The notes under the pieces were generated by a model that was given only the letters and a program-made list of their open reading frames with translations, was not told where the DNA came from and ran no database searches. Below are positions 9,412 through 17,122 of a stretch of DNA of 64,000 nt, piece by piece (the stretch's first letter is position 1; each line of letters begins with the position of its first letter). The DNA lies in contig JACRFZ010000029.1 of assembly GCA_016212515.1 (NCBI GenBank), positions 1 through 64,000 of the forward strand, read 5' to 3'. The position numbers and the translations under genes were made by a program. The stretch is from Candidatus Melainabacteria bacterium. GTDB lineage: Bacteria > Cyanobacteriota > Vampirovibrionia > Obscuribacterales > Obscuribacteraceae.

Positions 9412-9741
9412 TCAGTTTAGAGGTTCGCTCTCCTTATCAATCACGTCATCAACCCAGGACAAAATAGCCATCATGTTAGGAAAGCCCATTGTTGTAACGG
9501 CCAGGAGTGCTACATGGCGCTCTTCATCAGCAGTCACTCCTGCTTCCAGAGCTCTTCTTGTATGAGAATGAACAGCCCCTTCCATTTTTGCCCCGCAAGC
9601 AATCGCCAGTTTGGCAATTGCTATCTGCTTCTTGTCGAGGGGACCGGCAGCACCGGCTGCTTTACCGAGGCTTTCATAAGACTCGAAAACTTCAGGGTAT
9701 CTCTTCTGAAAAGCAAGAAATCTTCCAGGCAGTTTAGCCAT
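9412..9741 (-). CDS. AhpD-like carboxymuconolactone decarboxylase-family protein
   Basis: A 109-residue single-domain protein of the CMD/AhpD fold. The core helix pair is recognisable (AIACGAKMEGAVHSHTRRAL then TADEERHVALLAVTTMGFP). In AhpD-type members the core carries a redox CxxC followed by His. Here the CxxC is absent (AKMEG in its place), while the His (VHSH) and a single upstream Cys remain, so thiol peroxidase activity through a CxxC is unlikely. It is encoded opposite to both NarK-family neighbours, with the two transporters flanking it. Confidence 0.85.
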   Translation of the reverse strand: MAKLPGRFLAFQKRYPEVFESYESLGKAAGAAGPLDKKQIAIAKLAIACGAKMEGAVHSHTRRALEAGVTADEERHVALLAVTTMGFPNMMAILSWVDDVIDKESEPLN

Positions 9742-9850
9742 TGGCGCAATACTCCAGATTCACTAACAAGCAATGACTAAAAATCATAGCAGCTTGCCCT
9801 TTAGATTTAGAACTCAAAAAGCAAACAGAAAACTTAGATGCGAGGTAATC

Positions 9851-11362
9851 ATGACAGACAGAGGAAAAGCCATTTCGGTACTGAGCGTTAACACATTCTC
9901 CTTTGTGGTCTGCTTCTCTTGCTGGGTGCTTTACGGAGTACTTGTCGCATTTTTTGTAGATAACGGGCTCTTCCACTTTGATGCCGGACAAATAGGCTGG
10001 CTGCTCGGTGTACCGATCCTGACCGGCTCCATCACCCGCTTACCGGCGGGCGTTCTCACAGACCGCCTGGGCGGCAGGATAGTTTTTGCAGTAATCATGC
10101 TGCTCTCCGCCGCAGCCATGTACTGCGTCAGCTTCTGTAATTCCTTTGAGCATTTCTTGCTGGCCGGCCTGGGCTTTGGACTGTCCGGCGCTTCCTTTGC
10201 CGTGGGAATCGCCTACACATCACTATGGTTCCCCCGAGAAAAACAGGGCACCGCCCTCGGTATCTTCGGCGCCGGTAATGCAGGCGCCTCTCTTACCAGT
10301 ATGGGAGCGCCCCATCTACTCAACTACTGCACCAATAACTTACAGAATCTGGAAGGGTGGAGAACCGTACCCAAAATTTATGCGGCCATGCTAGTTCTTA
10401 CGACAGTGATTTTCTGGTTTCTAACTTTTCCCAAAAAGGTCGATAAAAAAGGACTCTCCATCGCCATGCAGCTCGCCCCACTCAAACAACCAAGGGTGTG
10501 GCGTTTCGGGCTCTACTACTTCTTCGTATTTGGTGGCTTCGTTGCCCTCTCCCAGTGGCTGATCTCCTATTACCTCAACGTATATTCCATGACGTTGGCT
10601 ACGGCCGGGCTTATGGCCGCCATTTTCAGCTTACCGTCAGGCGTGATCCGCGCCATTGGCGGTTGGCTCTCCGACAAGTACGGCGCTCGTTCCGTTATGT
10701 ATTGGGTTCTAGGTTCCTGCCTCTTTGCCTCCCTGGCACTCTGTGTGCCGCGCATGGATATTGAGACTCCCGGTCAGGGCGTCATGTGCACTAAAAAAGG
10801 CACCATCACCAAGGTAACTGCCACAGAAATTGTGGTCGGCGAAAAGGTCTATCCCATAAAGCAAAAGGAGGAGGGCAATATGCTCACCATCCTGAATGAA
10901 AATAAAGATCTGATCATCTGGCCGACTTCGGTCTTCTGGCAAGAACCAATTGTCAAAGAAGGAGATCCGGTGGCCAAGAAACAGCTACTGGCCAGGGGCA
11001 TAACCCACATATTCTTCCAGGCCAATGTCTGGATCTTCACGACCTTCGTGCTCATCCTGGGAATCATGACCGGCATCGGCAAAGCTGCCGTCTACAGACA
11101 TATTCCCGACTACTTTCCCAACGACGTAGGGGTTGTAGGCGGCATAGTCGGCGTTATTGGCGGCCTGGGCGGCTTCGTGGGCCCAATCATTTTTGGCTAT
11201 ATGCTGCAAGTAACTGGTATCTGGACCACTTGCTGGATGTCATTTGCCTTGTTGAGCATCATATGTTTGATATGGATGCACACCACTATCAATAAAATGA
11301 TGCGTAAACAGGTCCCCCACCTGGTTGACCACATAGAAACAGCCGTAAGCGCCGGTCACTAG
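9851..11362 (+). CDS. Second NarK-family transporter with an inserted soluble domain
   Basis: A 503-residue MFS protein of the nitrate/nitrite porter family. The start at 9851 is preferred over 9773: it has GAGGT five bases upstream and opens directly into the first membrane helix. Conserved motifs are PAGVLTDRLGGR near 65 and GIFGAGNAGASLTSMG near 138, the nitrate-signature helix. Between membrane segments, residues about 301-391 form a hydrophilic insert rich in beta-strand-like runs (KGTITKVTATEIVVGEKVYPI, VKEGDPVAKKQLLARG). It reads like a barrel-sandwich (lipoyl/biotinyl-like) fold but has no obvious lipoylated Lys motif. It may exchange nitrate for nitrite beside narK. Confidence 0.88.
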   Translation: MTDRGKAISVLSVNTFSFVVCFSCWVLYGVLVAFFVDNGLFHFDAGQIGWLLGVPILTGSITRLPAGVLTDRLGGRIVFAVIMLLSAAAMYCVSFCNSFEHFLLAGLGFGLSGASFAVGIAYTSLWFPREKQGTALGIFGAGNAGASLTSMGAPHLLNYCTNNLQNLEGWRTVPKIYAAMLVLTTVIFWFLTFPKKVDKKGLSIAMQLAPLKQPRVWRFGLYYFFVFGGFVALSQWLISYYLNVYSMTLATAGLMAAIFSLPSGVIRAIGGWLSDKYGARSVMYWVLGSCLFASLALCVPRMDIETPGQGVMCTKKGTITKVTATEIVVGEKVYPIKQKEEGNMLTILNENKDLIIWPTSVFWQEPIVKEGDPVAKKQLLARGITHIFFQANVWIFTTFVLILGIMTGIGKAAVYRHIPDYFPNDVGVVGGIVGVIGGLGGFVGPIIFGYMLQVTGIWTTCWMSFALLSIICLIWMHTTINKMMRKQVPHLVDHIETAVSAGH

Positions 11363-11391
11363 TCCATGTCTATGAGATAGAGCTAAGTCAG

Positions 11392-11441
11392 GTTTTACCG
11401 CTTTGCTACAATAGCGCCTTAAGCGAGCTTGGCGGTAAAAC
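11392..11441 (+). promoter_or_regulatory. Extended -10 promoter inside a 10-bp inverted repeat
   Basis: GTTTTACCGC at 11392-11401 and its exact complement GCGGTAAAAC at 11432-11441 flank an extended -10 element, TGcTACAAT at 11404-11412. The second arm ends one base before the start codon of the next gene. The layout would let a dimeric protein, or an RNA hairpin, control the gene at 11443. The elements are seen; regulation is inferred. Confidence 0.5.
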
Positions 11442-11442
11442 T

Positions 11443-12024
11443 ATGAACTGTAGGCGATCATCGACAAATCCGGCGGTACCGGCCCTGGCACTGCTCTGTG
11501 CCCTGGTCGGTCTCAGTCTGGCGCCGGCAGTTCCGGCCAAAGATGCCGCTGCATCCGGTCAGGTAAAATCCAAAGAGTTCGACGACATCACCTCCGACGA
11601 CTTTGACGGGCATCGTGTGCTGATTCTCAAAGCACAACAAGCCCTGCGTCACGGTGCTTATGAACGGGCCGTCAAACACATGGAGAGGGCCATGACCACC
11701 GGGCAAAAAGACGTGGACGTTCATTATTTCTATGCCATGGCCCTGGAACAAAAAATGGAAAAGGCGCATTTTCGTGATCAGGACAGCTTTTCCAAATGCG
11801 TTAATTCCTGGCTGAAAATTTACCGGGGTGAAGTGGGCGACGAAAAGGGTCTCACCATCAAAGGCATAGGTCTGGCGGCCGGCGCTTTCTCCAACGATGA
11901 GATGGCCGCCCAGGGCAAAGAGCATCTCTTGAGCCTGGTAGGTTTTCTACCGAAAGCCTGGGAATCGGACGCCAAGTATGTCAAGAGAGCCGTTGCGACT
12001 CTCGGACAAGCCTCCCACCACTAG
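11443..12024 (+). CDS. Exported TPR-like orphan protein
   Basis: A 193-residue protein with an N-terminal signal peptide (to about residue 33, PAVPAKDA). It has one or two tetratricopeptide-like helical pairs near 60-110 (ALRHGAYERAVKHMERAM followed by HYFYAMALEQKM). Such repeats usually mediate protein contacts in the periplasm. I do not recognise a specific family. It follows an extended -10 promoter within an inverted repeat, so it probably forms its own transcription unit. Confidence 0.75.
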   Translation: MNCRRSSTNPAVPALALLCALVGLSLAPAVPAKDAAASGQVKSKEFDDITSDDFDGHRVLILKAQQALRHGAYERAVKHMERAMTTGQKDVDVHYFYAMALEQKMEKAHFRDQDSFSKCVNSWLKIYRGEVGDEKGLTIKGIGLAAGAFSNDEMAAQGKEHLLSLVGFLPKAWESDAKYVKRAVATLGQASHH

Positions 12025-12166
12025 ACCAGAGTGTAGAACACAGGCCGAGCCGGTAGAAATAAAGTCGACGGAGGTAATGCTTCTCAAGTAAATTACCTGC
12101 CTGCACCCCTGAAAAGATATAGAATGCAGACAGGAGACCCAATTTACACTCTAGCCAGAGCAAGCC

Positions 12167-12553
12167 ATGCGATTTTTACTTAAACTCAGCCTCACAGCCC
12201 TCACCTTCATTTTTATACTGCCTCATATAGGCGGCATTACCTTTCATGGCGGCTTCGGCACGGCCCTTCTGGTCTCCCTCCTATTCGGCTTCATGCTATG
12301 GCTTGTGGATCTAGCAGCTATAGCCATTTCCGCCATGCTCACAATTACATCTTTCGGCATGGCCCTGCTCTGGCTCATTCCCATGTGGGTGCTCGGCTAC
12401 TGGCTCTTGCCCTGCTTAGCCTTGAAACTGGTAGCGGCAACAGCACCGCAAGCCCTTACCATAGTCGGCTGGACACCGGCCATACTGGCCGGTCTGGCCA
12501 TGATGATTATCGGGGGCGTGACAAGCAAGCTCATCGACAAAAAGAAAGACTAA
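12167..12553 (+). CDS. Small four-helix membrane protein, YvlD/holin-IV-like
   Basis: A 128-residue hydrophobic protein with about four membrane helices, opening MRFLLKLSLTALTF and ending in a charged KLIDKKKD tail. The N-terminal pattern resembles the YvlD / phage holin superfamily IV group of inner-membrane proteins of unknown role, but the match is by eye only. Its stop overlaps the 3' end of the convergent resolvase-like gene by 4 bp. Confidence 0.7.
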   Translation: MRFLLKLSLTALTFIFILPHIGGITFHGGFGTALLVSLLFGFMLWLVDLAAIAISAMLTITSFGMALLWLIPMWVLGYWLLPCLALKLVAATAPQALTIVGWTPAILAGLAMMIIGGVTSKLIDKKKD

Positions 12554-13026
12554 AAGTTCTCTTTCTCGGAAGCGATGTACTGCATGGCGGTCTTCTGACC
12601 TTCCGCCGAGCTTGTGTTTATGCCTTCACTGATCGTGATCAAGTACTTCTTATTGGTACAGAAGAACTGATGCAGTAACGGTCGCAAATCCATGACTCGA
12701 TCATCATGGTGCTGCACAAAACGCTCCAGATCTACGGCAATCAGACCATCCACAGCAGATAGACTGTTCAACGCATCGGACAAACCCATGCCTGGCGCCG
12801 GTCCATCGTCTTTGAAGACTCTTACAAGTTCGAAGTTATTCTCCCGACAGTAGCCGTCAATGGTCTGAACCTGCCTCTCCAGGGCCGGTTCCGGCGAATC
12901 GGTTCGAACATAAGCCACGACCTTGGCCGGTCTATGCACTTCTTTTGACACATGCTTAAACCAGGGATTCTTCAGATTACTGCAGGAGCATTTTTTCCAT
13001 TCATCCCGCATAGATTCATCAGCCAT
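12550..13026 (-). CDS. Serine-recombinase-fold protein, degenerate catalytic site
   Basis: A 158-residue protein whose residues about 34-150 follow the resolvase/invertase N-terminal fold (AKVVAYVRTDSPEPALERQ, then LIAVDLERFVQ). In active recombinases the pattern is YxRVS with a nucleophilic Ser. Here the position is Asp43 with Ser44 one place later, and the second active-site Arg of the LDRLxR motif is Gln105. There is no DNA-binding helix-turn-helix after the domain. The 30-residue N-terminal lead has CSCSNL. The start at 13026 is chosen for GAGG 8 bases upstream. It is probably a domesticated non-recombining protein; no flanking element ends were seen. Confidence 0.7.
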   Translation of the reverse strand: MADESMRDEWKKCSCSNLKNPWFKHVSKEVHRPAKVVAYVRTDSPEPALERQVQTIDGYCRENNFELVRVFKDDGPAPGMGLSDALNSLSAVDGLIAVDLERFVQHHDDRVMDLRPLLHQFFCTNKKYLITISEGINTSSAEGQKTAMQYIASEKENF

Positions 13027-13140
13027 GACCTTAGCCTCTTCACATACCAAATCTGGCCACACTGTACGCCTCCCGGGAAGTAAAAACAAGCCTCCAAAGA
13101 AGTATTCAACTCCGCTCTTGGGATGACGGCAAGGGCAGGA

Positions 13141-13170
13141 AGAGGACCCGCCCCGGGGAGCGGATCCTCT
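13141..13170. repeat. GC-rich hairpin downstream of the Pro/Lys-rich gene
   Basis: AGAGGACCCGC (13141-13151) and GCGGATCCTCT (13160-13170) pair with one mismatch around an 8-base loop. It lies between the ends of two minus-strand genes. No T-run follows on the minus strand, so a terminator role is only possible. Confidence 0.4.
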
Positions 13171-13191
13171 GGGCAGCGTGGCCGGGCGTGC

Positions 13192-13638
13192 TCACCGCTG
13201 CTTGTCGAAGAGAATGATGCCGGGCAGATTTCTCAACTGACCATCCAAATAATCCGGCAGAGCTTCCTTTATACTGCCGCTCCGGGGACTTCTGGGACGC
13301 TCCGGACCGACCGGCACCCCGCAGGCGATGGCGCCGTCGTCATCCTGCACGCACTGGCGGGGCTGCTCGGGTTTGATCGGTTCGTAAGGCTTGATCGGCT
13401 TACTCGGTTCGTAAGGCTTAATCGGGTAGTCGGGATCCGGTTTGATCTGCCCCGGAAACGAGGGCAAATCGGGAAGTTCGCTCGGACCATCCGGGCAACC
13501 GCCTTTCTTACTGAGACACTTCTTGCCCCAGACTTCATCGAGAAACGACTGACTAGCCGTCGACCCGGAGGCGCGTGCGCTGTCACCGACTTGATTGGGA
13601 CTTTCGGTTTCCTTGATGGCATTGATTAACTCGTTCAT
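13192..13638 (-). CDS. Pro/Lys-rich orphan protein with YEP-KP repeats
   Basis: A 148-residue protein of no recognised family. Residues about 65-95 are a repeat built from IKPYEP units (IKPYEPSKPIKPYEPIKPEQP is three near-copies), giving an extended polyproline-like linker. Four Cys (KKCLSKKGGC, RQCVQDDDGAIAC) occur outside the repeat. The minus frame is preferred over the overlapping plus-strand frame of similar length. Its ATG is preceded by AAGGATG at good spacing, and the composition resembles other orphan proteins in this window. No signal peptide is evident. Confidence 0.65.
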   Translation of the reverse strand: MNELINAIKETESPNQVGDSARASGSTASQSFLDEVWGKKCLSKKGGCPDGPSELPDLPSFPGQIKPDPDYPIKPYEPSKPIKPYEPIKPEQPRQCVQDDDGAIACGVPVGPERPRSPRSGSIKEALPDYLDGQLRNLPGIILFDKQR

Positions 13639-13731
13639 GGGTTCACATCCTTAGAAAAGAAGAAACTGGTTACCGTTGGGGCATACGGCAAAGCGGCGTG
13701 TTTTTGATGCCCTAAACTTAGCAAGGCAAGC

Positions 13732-13762
13732 TGACATAAACTTGACATAAACTGGACACACT
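13732..13762. promoter_or_regulatory. Tandem 11-bp direct repeats upstream of the Pro/Lys-rich gene
   Basis: TGACATAAACT occurs twice back to back (13732-13742 and 13743-13753), followed by a decayed third unit beginning GGACACACT. The 11-bp period is the spacing used by OmpR/PhoB-type response regulators, and the unit resembles a Pho box half. It lies 94 bp upstream of the minus-strand start at 13638, but the Pho-like orientation points the other way. Confidence 0.4.
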
Positions 13763-13774
13763 AAAGACTGCAGT

Positions 13775-16075
13775 CTATAGGCTGAAAGCCGCTATTGCTG
13801 CCTGTCCAAGGCTGATGCCGCCGTCATTGGCCGGTACGCGGCGGTTGACGAGAACTCTCAAGCCGGCTCCGCCCAATTGCTTCTCCAAAAGCTCAAGCAA
13901 GAGCAGATTTTGCATGACACCACCGGAAAGTACCACCGTAGCCAATTGATGATACCGGCAAAAAGCCTCGGCCGCCTCGGCAGCACCGACGGCCAGGCCA
14001 AGGTGAAAAGACCTGGACATTTCAGCTACCGATCTGCCCTCTATGCGATCCTTGACCATGGCGGTCAGAGCCGCCTGCCATTGCAATTCACGGCTGAGCT
14101 TGTCGAAGACAAAAGAATACGGTCGGCAAGAAGAAGATGCAAGGCGCGCCTGATGCTCGAGCCAGATGGCAGCCTGAGCCTCAAAAGTCTGCTCAAGGTT
14201 GAAACCGCAAAGAGCGGCGGCAGCGTCAAAGAGACGACCGACTGAGGTTGTCGGGAAGCACCGTAGATTCTTTTCAGCTAGCTGCATAGCCAGACGAAAG
14301 CGCTTCGCAGGCAGATTGAAGGGCGCCGCAGAAAAATCTACTAACGGCCCCTCCAATTCGCAAAGGAAGCCGGCTAGAGCCTGAAGCGGCCACTTCGCCG
14401 CCGCATCGCCGCCCAGCAGACGGGTCTTAGCCAGACTACCGACCCGCTCAAAACCACTCTTCAAAGAGCCCTTCAAAAACTCACCGCCCCAGATGCTACC
14501 GTCATCACCATAGCCGGTGCCATCAAAAGCCAGACCCAGTACAGGCTCATCATACAGCTTATGCTCAGCCAGCACCGAGGCTATATGAGCCCGGTGATGC
14601 TGCACGGAGATCTTCCCTGCCGCTTCCAACTGCTCCGCAAAACGACTGCTCAAATACTGGGGGTGCTGATCAAAAACAACGGTCATTTGATCTGGCGCAA
14701 CGTTATACATAGAAAGTAAATCATGAGCGGTTGCCTGAAAAGCCTGATAGCAAGACTCGTGCTCAAGATCGCCGATATACTGACTGACAAAACACTGCCC
14801 GTCGATGCAGAGAGTTATTGTATTCTTCAAGTCGGCACCAAGAGCCAAAACAGGCTTACTCACCGGCAGTCGCACCACCGCATCGGGTGCCAGCCCACGC
14901 CCCCGCCTCACTACCTGCACACCAAAAGAACCAACCGACAATACTGAATCATCCATGCGCCTGTGGATCGGTCTCTCTCCAATCAGATAGCCGTCGGCGA
15001 TGCCGAACAGATCAAGTTTCGCCTGCTCATCTTCAAAAGCAATAGGCTCACTACTGCGATTGGCGCTGGTCATAACCAGCACCGACGGGGCGCCGTACTT
15101 GAAGAGCAGAAAATGCAAGGGCGTGTAGGGTAACATCAAGCCCAAATCACCGTTATCGGGAGCAATCAAGGACAGATCCAGTTGCGGCGCCCGTTTGTAA
15201 TGCGCCGGCTGTCGCTGGGCAGCCAGCAGAATCGGTCTGGCCACACCGGCAAGCGCCGAGGCGGCAGCATCCGAAAGTTCCACCAGTTCCCGGGCCAGAT
15301 CGAGATCGGCCACCATCAGGGCGAAGGGTTTATCTCGGCGAAACTTGCGCTCTCGCAGTGCCTTCAGGGCCTCTCTATTACTTGCGTCCAAAACCAGATG
15401 ATAGCCGCCGATGCCCTTAACAGCGACAATTTTGCCCTGCTTGATAAACTCGACGCTAGTCTTGATCGCCTCAACTCCCAGGATTCTTTCGTCACTCCCA
15501 TGATGCTGAAAGAAATAGCCGGGACCACAGCTTCCACAGGCCACCGGCTGGGCGTGAAAGCGCCTGTCCAGGGGGTTCTCATAACCCTGCCGGCAACGCT
15601 CGCACATCTTCCAGGCAGCCATGGTGGTGGCCGAGCGATCGTAAGGCAGCGCCTTGATGATGGAAAATCGGGGACCACAATTGGTACAGTTCACATAAGG
15701 GTATTCATAGTGAAAATCCGATGGATTGTTCAAATCGGCAAGACAGTCGGAACAAACGGTCAGATCGGGCGAAATGCGAGTGGTAATACGATCACCGGAA
15801 CGGCTCTCGACAATCTCGAACCGACTGAAGCCCTTAACTTCTGCGGTTTCTGACTTGATACTATCGAGACGAGCCGCCTGGGGAGCCCGCCCCGGCAAGG
15901 AAGCAATGAAAGAATCCAGATCGGCCCTGGTTCCTTCTAGAAAAATCTCCACGCCCTGCTCATCGTTCAAAACCCATCCGCTCAAGTTATGGGCCTTGGC
16001 CAGCGTGTACACGAAGGGACGAAAGCCGACGCCCTGAACAACGCCCTCCACACGCACTTTCATAGCTTCAGTCAT
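13775..16075 (-). CDS. hypF: [NiFe]-hydrogenase maturation carbamoyltransferase HypF
   Basis: A 766-residue enzyme that transfers a carbamoyl group from carbamoyl phosphate to the C-terminal Cys of HypE, the first step in making the cyanide ligands of the active-site iron. The domain order is complete. An acylphosphatase domain lies at about 4-92 (VEGVVQGVGFRPFVY). Two zinc-finger pairs lie near 108-190 (CSDC, CTNC, CERC, CGSC). A YrdC-like ATP-binding domain spans about 200-390, and a Kae1-like domain with HHRAH near 480 follows. It is the last gene of the hydrogenase operon, 12 bp after hypE, with an AGAGGTC ribosome site. Confidence 0.97.
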   Translation of the reverse strand: MTEAMKVRVEGVVQGVGFRPFVYTLAKAHNLSGWVLNDEQGVEIFLEGTRADLDSFIASLPGRAPQAARLDSIKSETAEVKGFSRFEIVESRSGDRITTRISPDLTVCSDCLADLNNPSDFHYEYPYVNCTNCGPRFSIIKALPYDRSATTMAAWKMCERCRQGYENPLDRRFHAQPVACGSCGPGYFFQHHGSDERILGVEAIKTSVEFIKQGKIVAVKGIGGYHLVLDASNREALKALRERKFRRDKPFALMVADLDLARELVELSDAAASALAGVARPILLAAQRQPAHYKRAPQLDLSLIAPDNGDLGLMLPYTPLHFLLFKYGAPSVLVMTSANRSSEPIAFEDEQAKLDLFGIADGYLIGERPIHRRMDDSVLSVGSFGVQVVRRGRGLAPDAVVRLPVSKPVLALGADLKNTITLCIDGQCFVSQYIGDLEHESCYQAFQATAHDLLSMYNVAPDQMTVVFDQHPQYLSSRFAEQLEAAGKISVQHHRAHIASVLAEHKLYDEPVLGLAFDGTGYGDDGSIWGGEFLKGSLKSGFERVGSLAKTRLLGGDAAAKWPLQALAGFLCELEGPLVDFSAAPFNLPAKRFRLAMQLAEKNLRCFPTTSVGRLFDAAAALCGFNLEQTFEAQAAIWLEHQARLASSSCRPYSFVFDKLSRELQWQAALTAMVKDRIEGRSVAEMSRSFHLGLAVGAAEAAEAFCRYHQLATVVLSGGVMQNLLLLELLEKQLGGAGLRVLVNRRVPANDGGISLGQAAIAAFSL

Positions 16076-16087
16076 AACTACCGACCT

Positions 16088-17122
16088 CTAGCAAATGCGC
16101 GGTAGCTGCTCTCCCACCAGCATCTCCACCACTCGGCTGGAACCATGCTCGGTGAACACCCGCAGTCGACCGGCCGGACCAGACTCCACTTCCCCAATCA
16201 AAGCCGCCGCTTCGCCTCCGGGAACGGCTCGCACCGCCGAAAGCGCTTGTTCAGCGGCCGAAGCCGCTACCACAGCCAGGAACTGCCCTTCGTTTGCCAC
16301 GTGCAGAACATCCAGTCCAAGCACCTCGCAAGCCCCGCGCACGCAGTCGCGTACCGGAATATCTTTTTCTCTCAGGGTCACACACAGTTTGGCATCTTGG
16401 GCCAGCTCATTCAAGGACGATGCTACGCCACCGCGGGTGGGATCACGCATCCAGCGTACCTCGGCGGCACAAACGGCAAGGAGAGCCTGCACCATAGGCC
16501 AGACGCTGCGGCTGTCGGAAGCCAGCTCCGCCTCAATATCCAGCTCACCACGAGCCAATAGAACAGTGATACCATGGTCACCAATAGGACCACTCAAAAG
16601 CACCTTGTCACCGACCTGAACTCTCGCGGGCGAGAGTTTGACGTTTGCTTCCAGCACCCCGATACCACAGGTGGTGACATACATTCCATCGGCTTTACCA
16701 TGTTCTACCACTTTTGTATCACCGCCAACGATATTAACACCAGCCGCCGAACAGGCCGCGGCCATAGCCGACAGTTCGGCTTCCAGCACTACCGCCGGTA
16801 AACCGGCCTCTAGAATAAAAGTACTGAGAAGAGCCAGAGGCCGCGCTCCCGACACGGCCAGATCATTGACTGTACCGTGCACGGACAGAGAGCCGATACT
16901 GCCACCGGCAAAGCGCAGAGGCTGGACCACGAAGCTATCGGCGGTAAAAGCAAGATGACCGCTTTCTATGGGCAATATTGCTGCATCGGTTAGAGCCCCG
17001 GCATTGAACTGGGAATTGGCCAGATGCGGAACGATAAGACCTTCCAGTAGGCGCCGACTGGCCAGACCGCCGGAGCCGTGAGACAGCTCGATGCGCGTAT
17101 CTCGAAAGGGCTCAGTTACCAT
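16088..17122 (-). CDS. hypE: Hydrogenase maturation protein HypE
   Basis: A 344-residue AIR-synthase-like ATPase that dehydrates the S-carbamoyl group to thiocyanate for the iron ligands. It begins with the ELSHGSGG motif, has the ATP-loop DPTRGGVASSLNE, and ends in the conserved PRIC, whose terminal Cys is the carbamoyl carrier. The length is typical. Its ATG overlaps the end of hypD by 11 bp, indicating coupled translation. Confidence 0.97.
   Translation of the reverse strand: MVTEPFRDTRIELSHGSGGLASRRLLEGLIVPHLANSQFNAGALTDAAILPIESGHLAFTADSFVVQPLRFAGGSIGSLSVHGTVNDLAVSGARPLALLSTFILEAGLPAVVLEAELSAMAAACSAAGVNIVGGDTKVVEHGKADGMYVTTCGIGVLEANVKLSPARVQVGDKVLLSGPIGDHGITVLLARGELDIEAELASDSRSVWPMVQALLAVCAAEVRWMRDPTRGGVASSLNELAQDAKLCVTLREKDIPVRDCVRGACEVLGLDVLHVANEGQFLAVVAASAAEQALSAVRAVPGGEAAALIGEVESGPAGRLRVFTEHGSSRVVEMLVGEQLPRIC

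Noticed and set aside
12075-12089. Leader-peptide-like ATG with GGAGGTA upstream (four codons)
   Set aside because: Too short, not followed by an attenuator-type structure that could be supported.
12550-13026. Active integrase or a mobile element at the resolvase-like gene
   Set aside because: Catalytic residues are altered, and no flanking repeats, attachment sites or cargo were seen.
13123-13629. 168-residue plus-strand frame opposite the Pro/Lys-rich gene
   Set aside because: Arg-rich shadow composition and no ribosome site; the minus strand is favoured.
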